Shown: positions 33,199 through 42,289 of the stretch, piece after piece
Position numbering within the stretch: position 1 is the stretch's first letter
Layout: the number at the start of each line of letters is the position of its first letter
Assembly: GCA_008933615.1 (NCBI GenBank)
Contig: WBUR01000023.1
Location: 1 to 64,000, forward strand
Source: a bacterium
Lineage (GTDB): Bacteria; CLD3; SB21
Length of the DNA: 64,000 nucleotides
Reading direction: 5' to 3'
Translations under genes and position numbers: made by a program
Notes under the pieces: model-generated
What the model saw: the letters and a program-made list of their open reading frames with translations, nothing else
Databases searched by the model: none
What the model was told of the DNA's origin: nothing

Positions 33199-35667
33199 AT
33201 GGTATCCGTCTACCCTCCAAATCAAACCGTAAATGTGTCTTACACTTGTTTCCACTGTGGCGATCCCTGCGATGGGAGCATGATAAAAGATGATGAAAAA
33301 ATATTTTGTTGTCAGGGGTGTCTTTTCGTCTATCAATTACTCAGACAAAAAGAACTAACGGGGTATTATCACTTTGACGAACAAGTTCGCGTTACTCCGA
33401 AAAAGATCAATTTGGCCGATTATGCGTATCTCGATATTCCCGGTTTACGAGATAAGATCATCCATTTTTCGCAGGGCGGAATTTCTAAGGTTACTTTGTT
33501 CCTGCCTCAGATTCACTGCAATGCCTGTATTTGGCTGTTGGAGAATATCCACAAGCTGGACTCCGGGGTCATCCATTCTAATGTCCACTTTTTGAAAAAA
33601 GAAGCGTCGCTGACGTTTGACGAAAAGAAAACGTCTTTGCGTAAGATTGCTGAACTGCTATCGTCGATCGGATATGAACCCAACTTTGCTTATGACAAAA
33701 ATAAGGGATCTGTATTTTCCGTCGTTGAAAAGTCGCTGTATATCAAGTTAGGTATAGCCGGTTTTTGTTTCGGCAATATCATGTTGCTTTCTATGCCGGG
33801 TTACTTGTCTGCGGCGCCGTTGGAATACGGATTTCTTAAGTTTTTTGCTTACCTCAGTTTTCTGTTGACCTTGCCGCTGTTATACAGTCTGAGCGACTAT
33901 TTCACGTCAGCCTGGGTTAGTTTACGGCAAAGAACTATTAATATGGACGTGCCGATCTCAATCGGTGTTGTGACGCTTTTCACCCGCAGCGTATATGAAC
34001 TTTTTTATCAAGGCGGTTCTGGATATTTTGACACTCTAGCCGGTCTGGCTTTCTTTCTGATTGTTGGCAAAATATTTCAGAAAAAAACATTTTACCAATT
34101 GTCATTTGACCGTGATTTTAGATCTTATTTTCCCATTGCCGCATTACGCAGAGACGCGCAGGGCGAAAAGAGCATTCCCATTGAGGATATCGCCGTTGGA
34201 GATTGTCTCATCATCCGCCATCTGGAGCTAGTACCTGCGGATGGTGTGCTTCGGAGCGAGGAGGCGTTGATCGATTACAGTTTTGTGACCGGCGAATCCC
34301 AACCGGTGTATGTTGTGCGTGGCGAGCGGGTATTTGCGGGCGGAAAGCAGATGGGCGGCGCTATTGACATCGATGTGACAAAAGAAGTCTCAAGAAGTTA
34401 TTTAACCGAATTGTGGAACCAGGAAGTTTTTAAGAATAAAGATAAGAGCGGCCTTTCGCAGCTTAGTCAAAAAATCGCCAAATATTTTACGTTCGCAATT
34501 CTCGCCATTGCTATGTCTTCTGCATTATTCTGGTTTGTGTATGATGCGAGTATAGCTCTTAATGTTTTTACCTCGGTCCTTATCGTCGCTTGCGGATGCG
34601 GATTACCTTTGTCAATTCCGTTTACATTCGGCACGGTTCTGCGGATCTTTGAACGTCATCATTTATTTTTGAAGAACGATCTTGTCGTTGAGAGAATGGC
34701 CGGGGTCGACACTATCGTATTTGATAAAACCGGTACGTTAACGATTCCTCGCTCTGGCGCCGTATCGTATGAGGGAATAGCGCTGAGTCCGGAAGAAAAA
34801 AGCTGGATTCGCGCATTAGTTCGCCAGTCTACGCATCCGATGAGCCGCTACATTTACGAATCCATTCCAGCCTCGATTTCACCAGAAGTCATGCAATTCG
34901 AGGAAGTTCCAGGACGCGGCATCCGCGCCAACATTGGTGCGCAAGAGATCAGCATCGGATCGCACGCATGGGTTACCGGAAACAAATTTAAGAAAGCGCC
35001 TGAAAACTCCATGCAGGTTCATTTTTCCCGAGTATACATTGCCATCAATCGCACACTGAAAGGGGTCTTCAAGATTCGATCTGAATATCGGGAAAGCTTG
35101 TCAACCGTGTTGAATAATTTGAACGGGAGATATGCATTGAAGGTTTTATCCGGGGATCATGCAGGCGAAAAACCGGCGTTACGGAAAATATTCAGCGCTA
35201 AAACGGAAATGCTCTTCAAACAATTACCGATAGATAAGCTTAATTACATCAGATCGCTTCAGGAAAATCTGAAAAAAGTTATGATGATTGGCGACGGACT
35301 GAATGACGCCGGGGCACTAAAACAAAGTGACGTCGGAATAGCGATTACGGAAACCACAAGTTCATTTACGCCGAGCTCCGACGCCATCCTGAAAGCAGAG
35401 GGCTTTGGCAATTTACCGTTCTTTGTTGCATTGTCGCGGCAAAGCATGAACGTCGTATACATGTGTTTCACTTTGATCTTTTTATATAATGTTGTCGCAT
35501 TAAGCTTTGCAGTGTATGGGAAACTGACTCCACTGGTTGCCGCAATCATCATGCCGGTAAGCTCCGTCAGCACGGTGTTATTTGCCGTAGTAATGACGAC
35601 GTATAAGGCAAAGAAATTAGGATTTTCTGTTCGTGGCGATATAGAAAAAAGAAAGATGGGCATCTAA
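33199..35667 (+). CDS. ccoI: CcoI/FixI-type copper P1B-ATPase for cbb3 assembly
   Basis: 822 residues. The N-terminal Cys-rich zinc-ribbon-like part (C17, C20, C24, C37, C38, C41; CFHCGDPC, FCCQGC) is characteristic of CcoI-type pumps, followed by a heavy-metal-binding CNAC motif at C107/C110. The phosphorylation site is D509 in VFDKTGTLT, and GDGLNDAGALKQSDVGIA is present. The transmembrane metal motif reads C465-G466-C467 (VACGCGLPLSIP) where most copper pumps have CPC. It exports or delivers copper for the cbb3 oxidase. The stop overlaps the ccoS start (TAATG). Confidence 0.93.
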   Translation: MVSVYPPNQTVNVSYTCFHCGDPCDGSMIKDDEKIFCCQGCLFVYQLLRQKELTGYYHFDEQVRVTPKKINLADYAYLDIPGLRDKIIHFSQGGISKVTLFLPQIHCNACIWLLENIHKLDSGVIHSNVHFLKKEASLTFDEKKTSLRKIAELLSSIGYEPNFAYDKNKGSVFSVVEKSLYIKLGIAGFCFGNIMLLSMPGYLSAAPLEYGFLKFFAYLSFLLTLPLLYSLSDYFTSAWVSLRQRTINMDVPISIGVVTLFTRSVYELFYQGGSGYFDTLAGLAFFLIVGKIFQKKTFYQLSFDRDFRSYFPIAALRRDAQGEKSIPIEDIAVGDCLIIRHLELVPADGVLRSEEALIDYSFVTGESQPVYVVRGERVFAGGKQMGGAIDIDVTKEVSRSYLTELWNQEVFKNKDKSGLSQLSQKIAKYFTFAILAIAMSSALFWFVYDASIALNVFTSVLIVACGCGLPLSIPFTFGTVLRIFERHHLFLKNDLVVERMAGVDTIVFDKTGTLTIPRSGAVSYEGIALSPEEKSWIRALVRQSTHPMSRYIYESIPASISPEVMQFEEVPGRGIRANIGAQEISIGSHAWVTGNKFKKAPENSMQVHFSRVYIAINRTLKGVFKIRSEYRESLSTVLNNLNGRYALKVLSGDHAGEKPALRKIFSAKTEMLFKQLPIDKLNYIRSLQENLKKVMMIGDGLNDAGALKQSDVGIAITETTSSFTPSSDAILKAEGFGNLPFFVALSRQSMNVVYMCFTLIFLYNVVALSFAVYGKLTPLVAAIIMPVSSVSTVLFAVVMTTYKAKKLGFSVRGDIEKRKMGI

Positions 35668-35843
35668 TGACTATTTTAATTGTGTTGGTAATTACAAGTT
35701 TGACTCTGGCTGTCGGGTTTCTGATCGCGTTTCTATGGGCTGTTAAGTCCGGACAATTTGACGATACTTATACACCGTCAGTGCGCATTCTTCTCGACGG
35801 CAAAAGAACTGAAAATAATCGAAATAATAAATCTACAAACTGA
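35667..35843 (+). CDS. ccoS: CcoS, cbb3 oxidase maturation protein
   Basis: 58 residues from ATG 35667, which shares a base with the ccoI stop. A single N-terminal transmembrane helix (LIVLVITSLTLAVGFLIAFLW region) is followed by VKSGQFDD, the highly conserved CcoS block (WAxxxGQFDDxxxP). CcoS is needed for cofactor insertion into the catalytic subunit. It sits between ccoI and ccoNO. Confidence 0.93.
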   Translation: MTILIVLVITSLTLAVGFLIAFLWAVKSGQFDDTYTPSVRILLDGKRTENNRNNKSTN

Positions 35844-35877
35844 GTAATCATTACAACGAATTATGGAGAGGCAGTCT

Positions 35878-38028
35878 ATGGAGCAAGCATCCAAAGTTCA
35901 GGATTCAAAAGCGGATCGGAATCTTGAAACGTTTCACTATGATAATACGATTGTCCGTGATTTTACGATAGCAACGCTCGTTTGGGGCGGGGTCGGAATG
36001 TTGGTTGGCATTATTATCGCCATTCAGTTGTATCTACCTGCGCTGAATTTAGGCATTCCGTATCTGACGTTCAGCCGCCTTCGTCCTTTGCATACCAACG
36101 CCGTTATCTTTGCGTTTGTCGGCAACGGAATATTTTTGGGCGTCTATTATTCCCTCCAACGCCTGTGCAAAGCGCGCATGTTCAGCGATCTGCTGAGTAA
36201 AATACATTTCTGGGGATGGCAACTAATTATTGTCCTTGCGGCGATCACGCTACCCCTTGGGATGACAACCAGCAAAGAGTATGCGGAACTGGAGTGGCCG
36301 ATCGATGTTCTAATAGCCGTAGTTTGGATTCTATTTGGAATTAACCTGCTGGGCACGATCTTAAAACGGCGCGAGCGCCATATGTATGTTGCGATCTGGT
36401 TCTATATTGCGACGTGGGTTACCGTTACCGTTTTGCATGTTGTCAATTCAATGGCGATTCCCGTTTCGCTATTCAAAAGCTATTCGATTTATGCAGGCGT
36501 GCAGGATGCGCTTGTGCAGTGGTGGTACGGGCACAATGCGGTCGCTTTCTTTCTGACTACGCCATATCTTGGATTAATGTATTACTTCATGCCAAAAGCG
36601 GCTGATCGTCCGGTGTATTCCTATCGTTTATCGATCATTCACTTTTGGGCATTGATATTTCTATATATCTGGGCAGGTCCGCATCATTTGCTTTACTCTG
36701 CGCTACCTGACTGGGCGCAGTCGCTGGGAACGGTCTTTTCGATCATGCTGATCGCTCCGTCCTGGGGTGGTCTGCTTAACGGTTTGCTCACGCTACGTGG
36801 CGCGTGGGACCGCGTGCGTGAAGAGCCCGTTTTAAAATTTATGGTCGTTGCCGTCACCGCGTACGGTATGGCAACATTCGAAGGACCGATGTTGTCGATC
36901 AAAAGCGTCAATGCGTTGTCCCACTTTACCGACTGGACTATTGCGCATGTGCATATCGGCGCGCTCGGCTGGAATGGATTTCTCACTTTCGGGATAATTT
37001 ACTGGCTGATCCCTCGGCTGTATAACACGTCGTTGTATTCAAAAAAAATGGCCAATGCCCACTTCTGGATAAGTTTTTTAGGTATCGTGTTTTATGCGGT
37101 TCCGCTTTACTGGGCAGGTATTACGCAGGGACTTATGTGGAAACAGTTCACACCGGACGGTATGCTTCAGTATTTCAATTTTCTGGAAACCGTCACGCAG
37201 ATTATTCCTATGTATATAATGCGTTCGATCGGCGGCACGCTGTTTCTAGCGGGAACCTGCATCATGTTCTACAATATTTACAAAACAGCAAAACAAGGTA
37301 AATTCCTTGCTGATGAAGAAGCTCAGGCCCCGGCGCTTGCCAAGGTTTATCACGCTGCGCAGAAAGGACAGTATCATCGTTGGCTGGAACGTAAACCGGT
37401 TCAATTCTACGTTCTGACCTTGGTTGCGATTCTGATAGGCGGCGCCTTCGAAATTATTCCCACTTTTGCTATTGAATCCAATGTTCCGACGATCGCAAGT
37501 GTGAAACCGTATACGCCGCTGGAACTGCAAGGACGCGATATTTATGTGCGTGAAGGGTGTTATACCTGCCATTCCCAGTTGATTCGCCCGTTTCGCTCGG
37601 AGACGGAACGGTACGGCGAATATTCCAAAGCAGGCGAGTATGTGTATGATCATCCATTCCAATGGGGATCGAAACGAACCGGGCCGGATCTGCACCGGAT
37701 CGGCGGAAAATATCCGAATTCATGGCATTACAGCCACATGATCGATCCGCGTGTGCTCTCACCCGGTTCGATCATGCCGAGTTATATCTGGTTAGCCGTC
37801 AATAGGCTCGATGCCAGTACTACCGCCGCAAAGATCAAGGCCATGATGACGCTCGGCGTTCCGTATCCTGAAGGATATGAAGATCAGGCACTGGCCGATC
37901 TACAGGAACAGGCCGAAATAATTGCCAAAGATCTGAATGACGCAGGTTTTGAGACAACGGCCGATAAGGAGCTTATTGCGCTGATCGCGTATTTACAGCG
38001 ATTGGGAACGGATATCAAAGTTAAATAA
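35878..38028 (+). CDS. ccoNO: fused CcoN-CcoO cbb3 cytochrome c oxidase subunit
   Basis: 716 residues from ATG 35878; GGAGAGG at 35865-35871 supports it over ATG 35863. Residues 1 to about 470 are CcoN: transmembrane helices with haem/CuB histidines in RLRPLHTNAVIF, WWYGHNAVAFF, AGPHHLLYS and DWTIAHVHIGALGW. After a linker, residues about 520-716 are CcoO, with a single anchor helix and a c-type haem site CYTCH. It reduces O2 at low concentration in the inner membrane and pumps protons. The ccoN-ccoO fusion is known from Bacteroidota and related phyla. Followed by ccoQ and ccoP. Confidence 0.96.
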   Translation: MEQASKVQDSKADRNLETFHYDNTIVRDFTIATLVWGGVGMLVGIIIAIQLYLPALNLGIPYLTFSRLRPLHTNAVIFAFVGNGIFLGVYYSLQRLCKARMFSDLLSKIHFWGWQLIIVLAAITLPLGMTTSKEYAELEWPIDVLIAVVWILFGINLLGTILKRRERHMYVAIWFYIATWVTVTVLHVVNSMAIPVSLFKSYSIYAGVQDALVQWWYGHNAVAFFLTTPYLGLMYYFMPKAADRPVYSYRLSIIHFWALIFLYIWAGPHHLLYSALPDWAQSLGTVFSIMLIAPSWGGLLNGLLTLRGAWDRVREEPVLKFMVVAVTAYGMATFEGPMLSIKSVNALSHFTDWTIAHVHIGALGWNGFLTFGIIYWLIPRLYNTSLYSKKMANAHFWISFLGIVFYAVPLYWAGITQGLMWKQFTPDGMLQYFNFLETVTQIIPMYIMRSIGGTLFLAGTCIMFYNIYKTAKQGKFLADEEAQAPALAKVYHAAQKGQYHRWLERKPVQFYVLTLVAILIGGAFEIIPTFAIESNVPTIASVKPYTPLELQGRDIYVREGCYTCHSQLIRPFRSETERYGEYSKAGEYVYDHPFQWGSKRTGPDLHRIGGKYPNSWHYSHMIDPRVLSPGSIMPSYIWLAVNRLDASTTAAKIKAMMTLGVPYPEGYEDQALADLQEQAEIIAKDLNDAGFETTADKELIALIAYLQRLGTDIKVK

Positions 38029-38041
38029 TTTCGGAGAAAAT

Positions 38042-38239
38042 ATGTTTAGAAATATTCTAGAAAACGTCAAAGGTAGCGAGGTTCTTCCAGTGATCGCGTT
38101 GATCCTGTTTTTCAGTGCTTTCTTGGCGATCATCTACCATCTTATCCGGATGGACAAACGGCATATCCGGCATATGGAAGAATTACCATTGGAAAAAGAT
38201 TATACCAATTCAAATAATGGAGGAAAAGTTCATGGCTGA
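38042..38239 (+). CDS. ccoQ: CcoQ-like small membrane subunit
   Basis: 65 residues with one central transmembrane helix (about 16-35, VIALILFFSAFLAIIYHLI region) and a charged C-terminal tail. It is placed exactly where ccoQ lies in cbb3 operons and has its size and topology. Sequence conservation of CcoQ is low, so identity rests on position. Its end overlaps the start of ccoP. Confidence 0.8.
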   Translation: MFRNILENVKGSEVLPVIALILFFSAFLAIIYHLIRMDKRHIRHMEELPLEKDYTNSNNGGKVHG

Positions 38240-38897
38240 AGTAAGAGATGAACTCTTAGATCACGACTACGACGGTATCCGGGAGTATGATAATCCATTG
38301 CCGCCATGGTGGATCAACATGTTTTATATTACCATAGTCTGGGCTGTGTTGTATTTGTTGTACTTTCACATTACGGAATGGGGCGATCGTTCTGTGGACG
38401 AATACAAAAAAGAATATGACCAGACGTGGTCAAAACAAAAAGACCCAAATTATTCGGCGCCTAAGTACTTTGAACCGTATTATAAAGTGCCCTATTATCC
38501 CACCAAATCGGATATCACGCCGAAAATGATTGCAGAAAAAATGGGCAAACCCGAGGCGCCGAAAGAAGTTGAGATCATAAAGGATTACGTGGCGTTTACA
38601 GATGCGGCGAATATTTCAAAAGGGAAAGAAATTTATCTCAAAGTCTGCACGCCTTGTCACGGCATATTGGGTGAAGGCGGCATCGGGCCTAACATGACGG
38701 ATGATTACTGGATTCACGGCGCCGGCATCAATGACGTGATGCGCACCGTCACGAAAGGTGTTCCTGAAAAAGGTATGCTGGCGTGGGGTAAAACTTTCGG
38801 CGAAGAGGATATTCTTAAGATATCCAGTTATGTTTTAACATTACGCGGAACCAATCCGCCGAACCCAAAACCGCCGCAGGGTAATTTGGTTAAATGA
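38232..38897 (+). CDS. ccoP: CcoP, cbb3 oxidase cytochrome c subunit (single haem)
   Basis: 221 residues from ATG 38232 (MAEVRDELLDHDYDGI), preceded by GGAGG; the upstream open frame in ccoQ is out of place. Family landmarks: DHDYDGIREYDNPLPPWW, the transmembrane helix NMFYITIVWAVLYLLYF (about 29-45), and one c-haem motif, CTPCHG. Classical CcoP has two haem c sites; this one has one, with part of the electron relay presumably missing or supplied by another cytochrome. It receives electrons for CcoNO. Confidence 0.94.
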   Translation: MAEVRDELLDHDYDGIREYDNPLPPWWINMFYITIVWAVLYLLYFHITEWGDRSVDEYKKEYDQTWSKQKDPNYSAPKYFEPYYKVPYYPTKSDITPKMIAEKMGKPEAPKEVEIIKDYVAFTDAANISKGKEIYLKVCTPCHGILGEGGIGPNMTDDYWIHGAGINDVMRTVTKGVPEKGMLAWGKTFGEEDILKISSYVLTLRGTNPPNPKPPQGNLVK

Positions 38898-38931
38898 GCA
38901 AACAGAATGGATTGGAAAATATAAAAACGAT

Positions 38932-40368
38932 ATGATTGCTGACGAAAAAAAAATTCAGAAGAACGGTGAAAAAGATCAGGATAGTTTCCGTGACAGCATT
39001 TCCATCATCGACAAGTCAGGGAAAAGAGTTTGGGTATATCCAAAAAAGCCAAAAGGAAAATATCATAATTGGCGTATCGTCGTAAGCGCCATTCTTCTAG
39101 CATTACTTTTTGGTGTTCCGTTTATAAAAATAGACGGATATCCGTTTCTTCTGCTCAATATTATTGAGCGTAAATTTATTATTTTCGGAATGGCTTTCTG
39201 GCCGCAGGATTTTTATATATTTGCACTTGTGTTCCTGAGTCTGGTCGTTTTCATTTTTCTTTTTACGGCAGTGTTTGGCCGAATCTGGTGCGGCTGGGCC
39301 TGTCCGCAGACCATTTTTATGGAAATGGTGTTCCGTAAAATCGAATACTGGATTGAAGGCGACGGCGCCGAACAATATAAATTGGATCGCGCAGAAATGT
39401 CACCGGACAAATTTTTGAAGAAGACATCGAAGCACGTGATCTTTTTTGTGATCTCGTTTGTAATCGGCAATACATTCCTGGCATATATTATCGGCGTTGA
39501 CGGATTATTTAAGATTATCACAGAACCTGTGCTGGAACACATCGTCGGTTTTTCATTTATGATCGGGTTCAGTCTACTTTTCTATTTTATTTTTGCTAGT
39601 TTCCGCGAGCAGGCCTGCGTTTATGTTTGCCCATACGGACGTCTGCAATCGGTGATGCTGGACAAAAACTCGATCGTCGTCGCGTACGATTTTAAACGCG
39701 GTGAGCCGCGCGGTAAATTAAAGCATGCTGCAGAAAATCAATCCGGTGACTGCATTGACTGCGGCCTGTGCGTGCAGGTATGTCCGACGGGAATTGATAT
39801 TCGAAACGGAACCCAATTGGAGTGTGTGAATTGCACGGCATGTATGGACGCGTGCGACAGTGTTATGGAGAAGATCGGGCGTTCAAAAAAACTGATCCGA
39901 TATGCTTCTTTTGACCTGATAACAAAAGGAATCAAGTTTACCGTGACGCCGAGGATCGTTGGCTATTCAGCGGTACTCGTGCTGCTGATGGCGGTTACAT
40001 CGGCGTTTATTGTGACCCGCAAAGATATGGAGACTACGATTCTTCGAGCAAAAGGATCTATGTACCAGGTGCTGGAAGACGGCCGGATACGGAATATGTA
40101 CACGGCAAAAATTTTGAATAAGACGTTCGACTCTATGAAGGTGCATTTTGAACTCGAAAACGTGCCGGGCACCATTACGGTTGCAGGTGCGGATCAATTA
40201 TTGCTTAAACCGGACGCGCTGGTTGAGTCTACTTTTCTTGTTGACATTCCACCGGAAGCAGTCAAACAAAATTATATTAAGATCAGCATCGGCGTGTATC
40301 GGGAAAATACTTTGGTTTCTTCGGAGGAAACATCGTTTATTGCGCCGGCGAAAGGAGTTAGGAAATGA
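38932..40368 (+). CDS. ccoG: CcoG/FixG/RdxA-type membrane ferredoxin
   Basis: 478 residues with five or so transmembrane segments, an internal CGWACPQ motif and two [4Fe-4S] clusters: C274-x2-C277-x2-C280-x3-C284 (CIDCGLCVQVCP) and ECVNCTACMDACD. The C-terminal part is an Ig-like periplasmic domain. CcoG is proposed to reduce copper for delivery to the CcoN CuB site. It overlaps ccoH by 4 bp (ATGA). Confidence 0.94.
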   Translation: MIADEKKIQKNGEKDQDSFRDSISIIDKSGKRVWVYPKKPKGKYHNWRIVVSAILLALLFGVPFIKIDGYPFLLLNIIERKFIIFGMAFWPQDFYIFALVFLSLVVFIFLFTAVFGRIWCGWACPQTIFMEMVFRKIEYWIEGDGAEQYKLDRAEMSPDKFLKKTSKHVIFFVISFVIGNTFLAYIIGVDGLFKIITEPVLEHIVGFSFMIGFSLLFYFIFASFREQACVYVCPYGRLQSVMLDKNSIVVAYDFKRGEPRGKLKHAAENQSGDCIDCGLCVQVCPTGIDIRNGTQLECVNCTACMDACDSVMEKIGRSKKLIRYASFDLITKGIKFTVTPRIVGYSAVLVLLMAVTSAFIVTRKDMETTILRAKGSMYQVLEDGRIRNMYTAKILNKTFDSMKVHFELENVPGTITVAGADQLLLKPDALVESTFLVDIPPEAVKQNYIKISIGVYRENTLVSSEETSFIAPAKGVRK

Positions 40369-40808
40369 AAATTTACGGTAATTGGGCATTGGGGGTAACA
40401 GCTCTGTACAGCAGTTTTGCCTTGTTTATAATCGGTTTTTTTGTTGTTTCTACATTTAATAAAGTTGATTTGGTAGAGGAAAACTATTACGACAAAGAAA
40501 TTGCATATCAACAGCATATTGACAAGGTAAAACGTACCAAAGCTTTAGTAAGTCCGCTCGGGTGGAAACTTCAGGCAGATCAACTGGTATTGCAATTTCC
40601 TAAAGACCGGAAAGAAATCAAAGGGTCGATTAATCTGTACCGTCCTTCTGATTCCAAAAACGACAGGACCATATCGATTCATCCGGACGATAAAAATGTA
40701 CAGCATGTCTCCTTGAGTAACATGGAAAAAGGGCTCTGGCGCGTACAGTTCAATTGGCAGGCTGATAGCACCGGATATTATAATGAAGACATTCTGTTTA
40801 TAGAATAA
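40365..40808 (+). CDS. ccoH: CcoH/FixH-like protein
   Basis: 147 residues with one N-terminal transmembrane helix (SFALFIIGFFVVSTF region) and a short periplasmic beta-rich part. It starts KIYGNWALGVTALYS, then LVEENYYDKEIAYQQHIDK, a motif recognisable in FixH proteins (ENYYxkelxYQ). FixH is required for cbb3 maturation. ATG 40365 overlaps ccoG; 8 bp to the SafE-like gene. Confidence 0.9.
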   Translation: MKIYGNWALGVTALYSSFALFIIGFFVVSTFNKVDLVEENYYDKEIAYQQHIDKVKRTKALVSPLGWKLQADQLVLQFPKDRKEIKGSINLYRPSDSKNDRTISIHPDDKNVQHVSLSNMEKGLWRVQFNWQADSTGYYNEDILFIE

Positions 40809-40816
40809 GGGAAGTT

Positions 40817-41524
40817 ATGGAGATTTTTACGGGGTTTATTCTAGGAATAATAGGGAGCTTTCACTGCGTCGGAATGTGCGGGCCGCTGGCCCTGGCTTTG
40901 CCTCATGCAGGTTCATCAAAATTTGAAATACTGACCGGATCGCTCCTGTATAATTTTGGACGGGCCGCCACATACGCCCTGATGGGCGCAGTGATGGGTG
41001 TCCTTGGCGCGACGGTGAAATTTGCCGGCTACCAACAGGCGCTTTCGGTTGGAACAGGTTTGATCCTGCTCATTTCCGTACTCCTTCCAATAAGCATCAA
41101 GAACAAAATATTTTTTTCTTCTCCATTGAACTTAGGTTTTTCAGCGATTAAAGTTTTTTTTAGAAAATTTTTACTTAAACATTCTTATACGTCATTATTC
41201 AGCATCGGATTGGTCAACGGGCTTTTGCCCTGCGGGTTGGTATATATTGCTTTGGCGGGCGCCATTGTAACGTCGGATATTTTTTACGGGGCCGTATATA
41301 TGGGTTTATTTGGATTGGGGACATTGCCGATGATGTTGTTCATTTCTCTTGCCGGCCGTCTGATGAAATTGAATTTTAGGCAGAAACTGGTTCGTATCAT
41401 GCCGGTTGGCATAGCTGTCGTATCGTTTTTATTGATTCTCCGTGGACTGTCGCTCGGAATACCGTACGTAAGTCCGAAATTAGACAATAATCAAGGGACC
41501 CAGCACATTGAGTGTTGCCATTAG
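40817..41524 (+). CDS. SafE-like membrane protein linked to cbb3 copper handling
   Basis: 235 residues with six hydrophobic segments. The N-terminal helix contains SFHCVGMCGPLALALP, the Cys/Met motif of the urease-accessory-like SafE/DUF4149-type sulfite exporter family found beside cbb3 genes, and LPCGLVYIAL is the repeat partner. The C-terminus is HIECCH, a likely metal-binding tail. Probably participates in copper delivery to the oxidase; sulfur export is less likely given context. Transport of copper is inference. Confidence 0.85.
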   Translation: MEIFTGFILGIIGSFHCVGMCGPLALALPHAGSSKFEILTGSLLYNFGRAATYALMGAVMGVLGATVKFAGYQQALSVGTGLILLISVLLPISIKNKIFFSSPLNLGFSAIKVFFRKFLLKHSYTSLFSIGLVNGLLPCGLVYIALAGAIVTSDIFYGAVYMGLFGLGTLPMMLFISLAGRLMKLNFRQKLVRIMPVGIAVVSFLLILRGLSLGIPYVSPKLDNNQGTQHIECCH

Positions 41525-41553
41525 AATAGCATAAGGGTAGAAAGTCGGTAATC

Positions 41554-42273
41554 ATGAAAAAATCAGTTAAATCCATTAGCAACAAAGTTCCTGTTTGTTC
41601 TGTCTGCACGGTTTTTCCGAAGACTATATTTCAGAATGGCAGCGCAACAGAACTACAAAAAAGTTTCAAGTGTAAAGAATTTATCCGGTTCCGTAAAAAT
41701 GAAGTTTTGTTCAGTGAAAATGAAGCTGCAGACGGCGTCTATTGTATATATTCAGGCATGCTGAAAGTAGTGAAAAAAGACCATCGGCTTATGGAACATA
41801 TTATCCGCCTTGGGAAGCCGGGCGACGTATTGGGAATCGATTCCGTGGTGACTCATAATAAATATTCCCATTCCGTCGTTGCAGTGGATGCAGTGGAAGC
41901 ATGTTTTGTCCCGAAAGATTGTTTTGTGAAGTTCATACAAAGTCATCCGACATTTTTTGTTGAGACGATGAAGCTGTTGTGCACACAACTCGACGGAATG
42001 GAAAACAAAATGACCGACTTGATGGGTAAATCGATGAAAGAGCGGATGGCAGACATGCTTCTCAAACTCAAAGCCGATTACGGAGTGAAAAGTGACGATA
42101 CGCTGAATATGGCATTGTCTATGGACGAGTTGGCCAGTTTTTTGGGAACTACAAAAAGTTCGGTCTACAGTCTGCTGAGCGATTTCAAGCGATCGCATCT
42201 GATTGAAATTCAAGATAACCGGATACAGGTATTGTCTGAAAAAGAGTTGGAGAATATCGCGCATCCGGTCTAA
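41554..42273 (+). CDS. Crp/Fnr family regulator 2
   Basis: 239 residues. An N-terminal C15-x2-C18 pair is present but the third Cys of regulator 1 is missing, so it is less likely to bind a classic Fe-S cluster. A beta-barrel domain (about 35-160) and winged helix (SMDELASFLGTTKSSVYSLLSDF) follow; the recognition helix lacks the E-x2-R pair of regulator 1, implying a different DNA target. Located between the cbb3 operon and thiH on the same strand, 30 bp after the SafE-like gene. Confidence 0.88.
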   Translation: MKKSVKSISNKVPVCSVCTVFPKTIFQNGSATELQKSFKCKEFIRFRKNEVLFSENEAADGVYCIYSGMLKVVKKDHRLMEHIIRLGKPGDVLGIDSVVTHNKYSHSVVAVDAVEACFVPKDCFVKFIQSHPTFFVETMKLLCTQLDGMENKMTDLMGKSMKERMADMLLKLKADYGVKSDDTLNMALSMDELASFLGTTKSSVYSLLSDFKRSHLIEIQDNRIQVLSEKELENIAHPV

Positions 42274-42289
42274 ACGGGAAAGTGAAAGA

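Noticed and set aside
40817-41524. Sulfite exporter function for the SafE-like protein
   Set aside because: Location in the cbb3 assembly cluster and the Cys/His tail favour copper handling; sulfite export is not supported.
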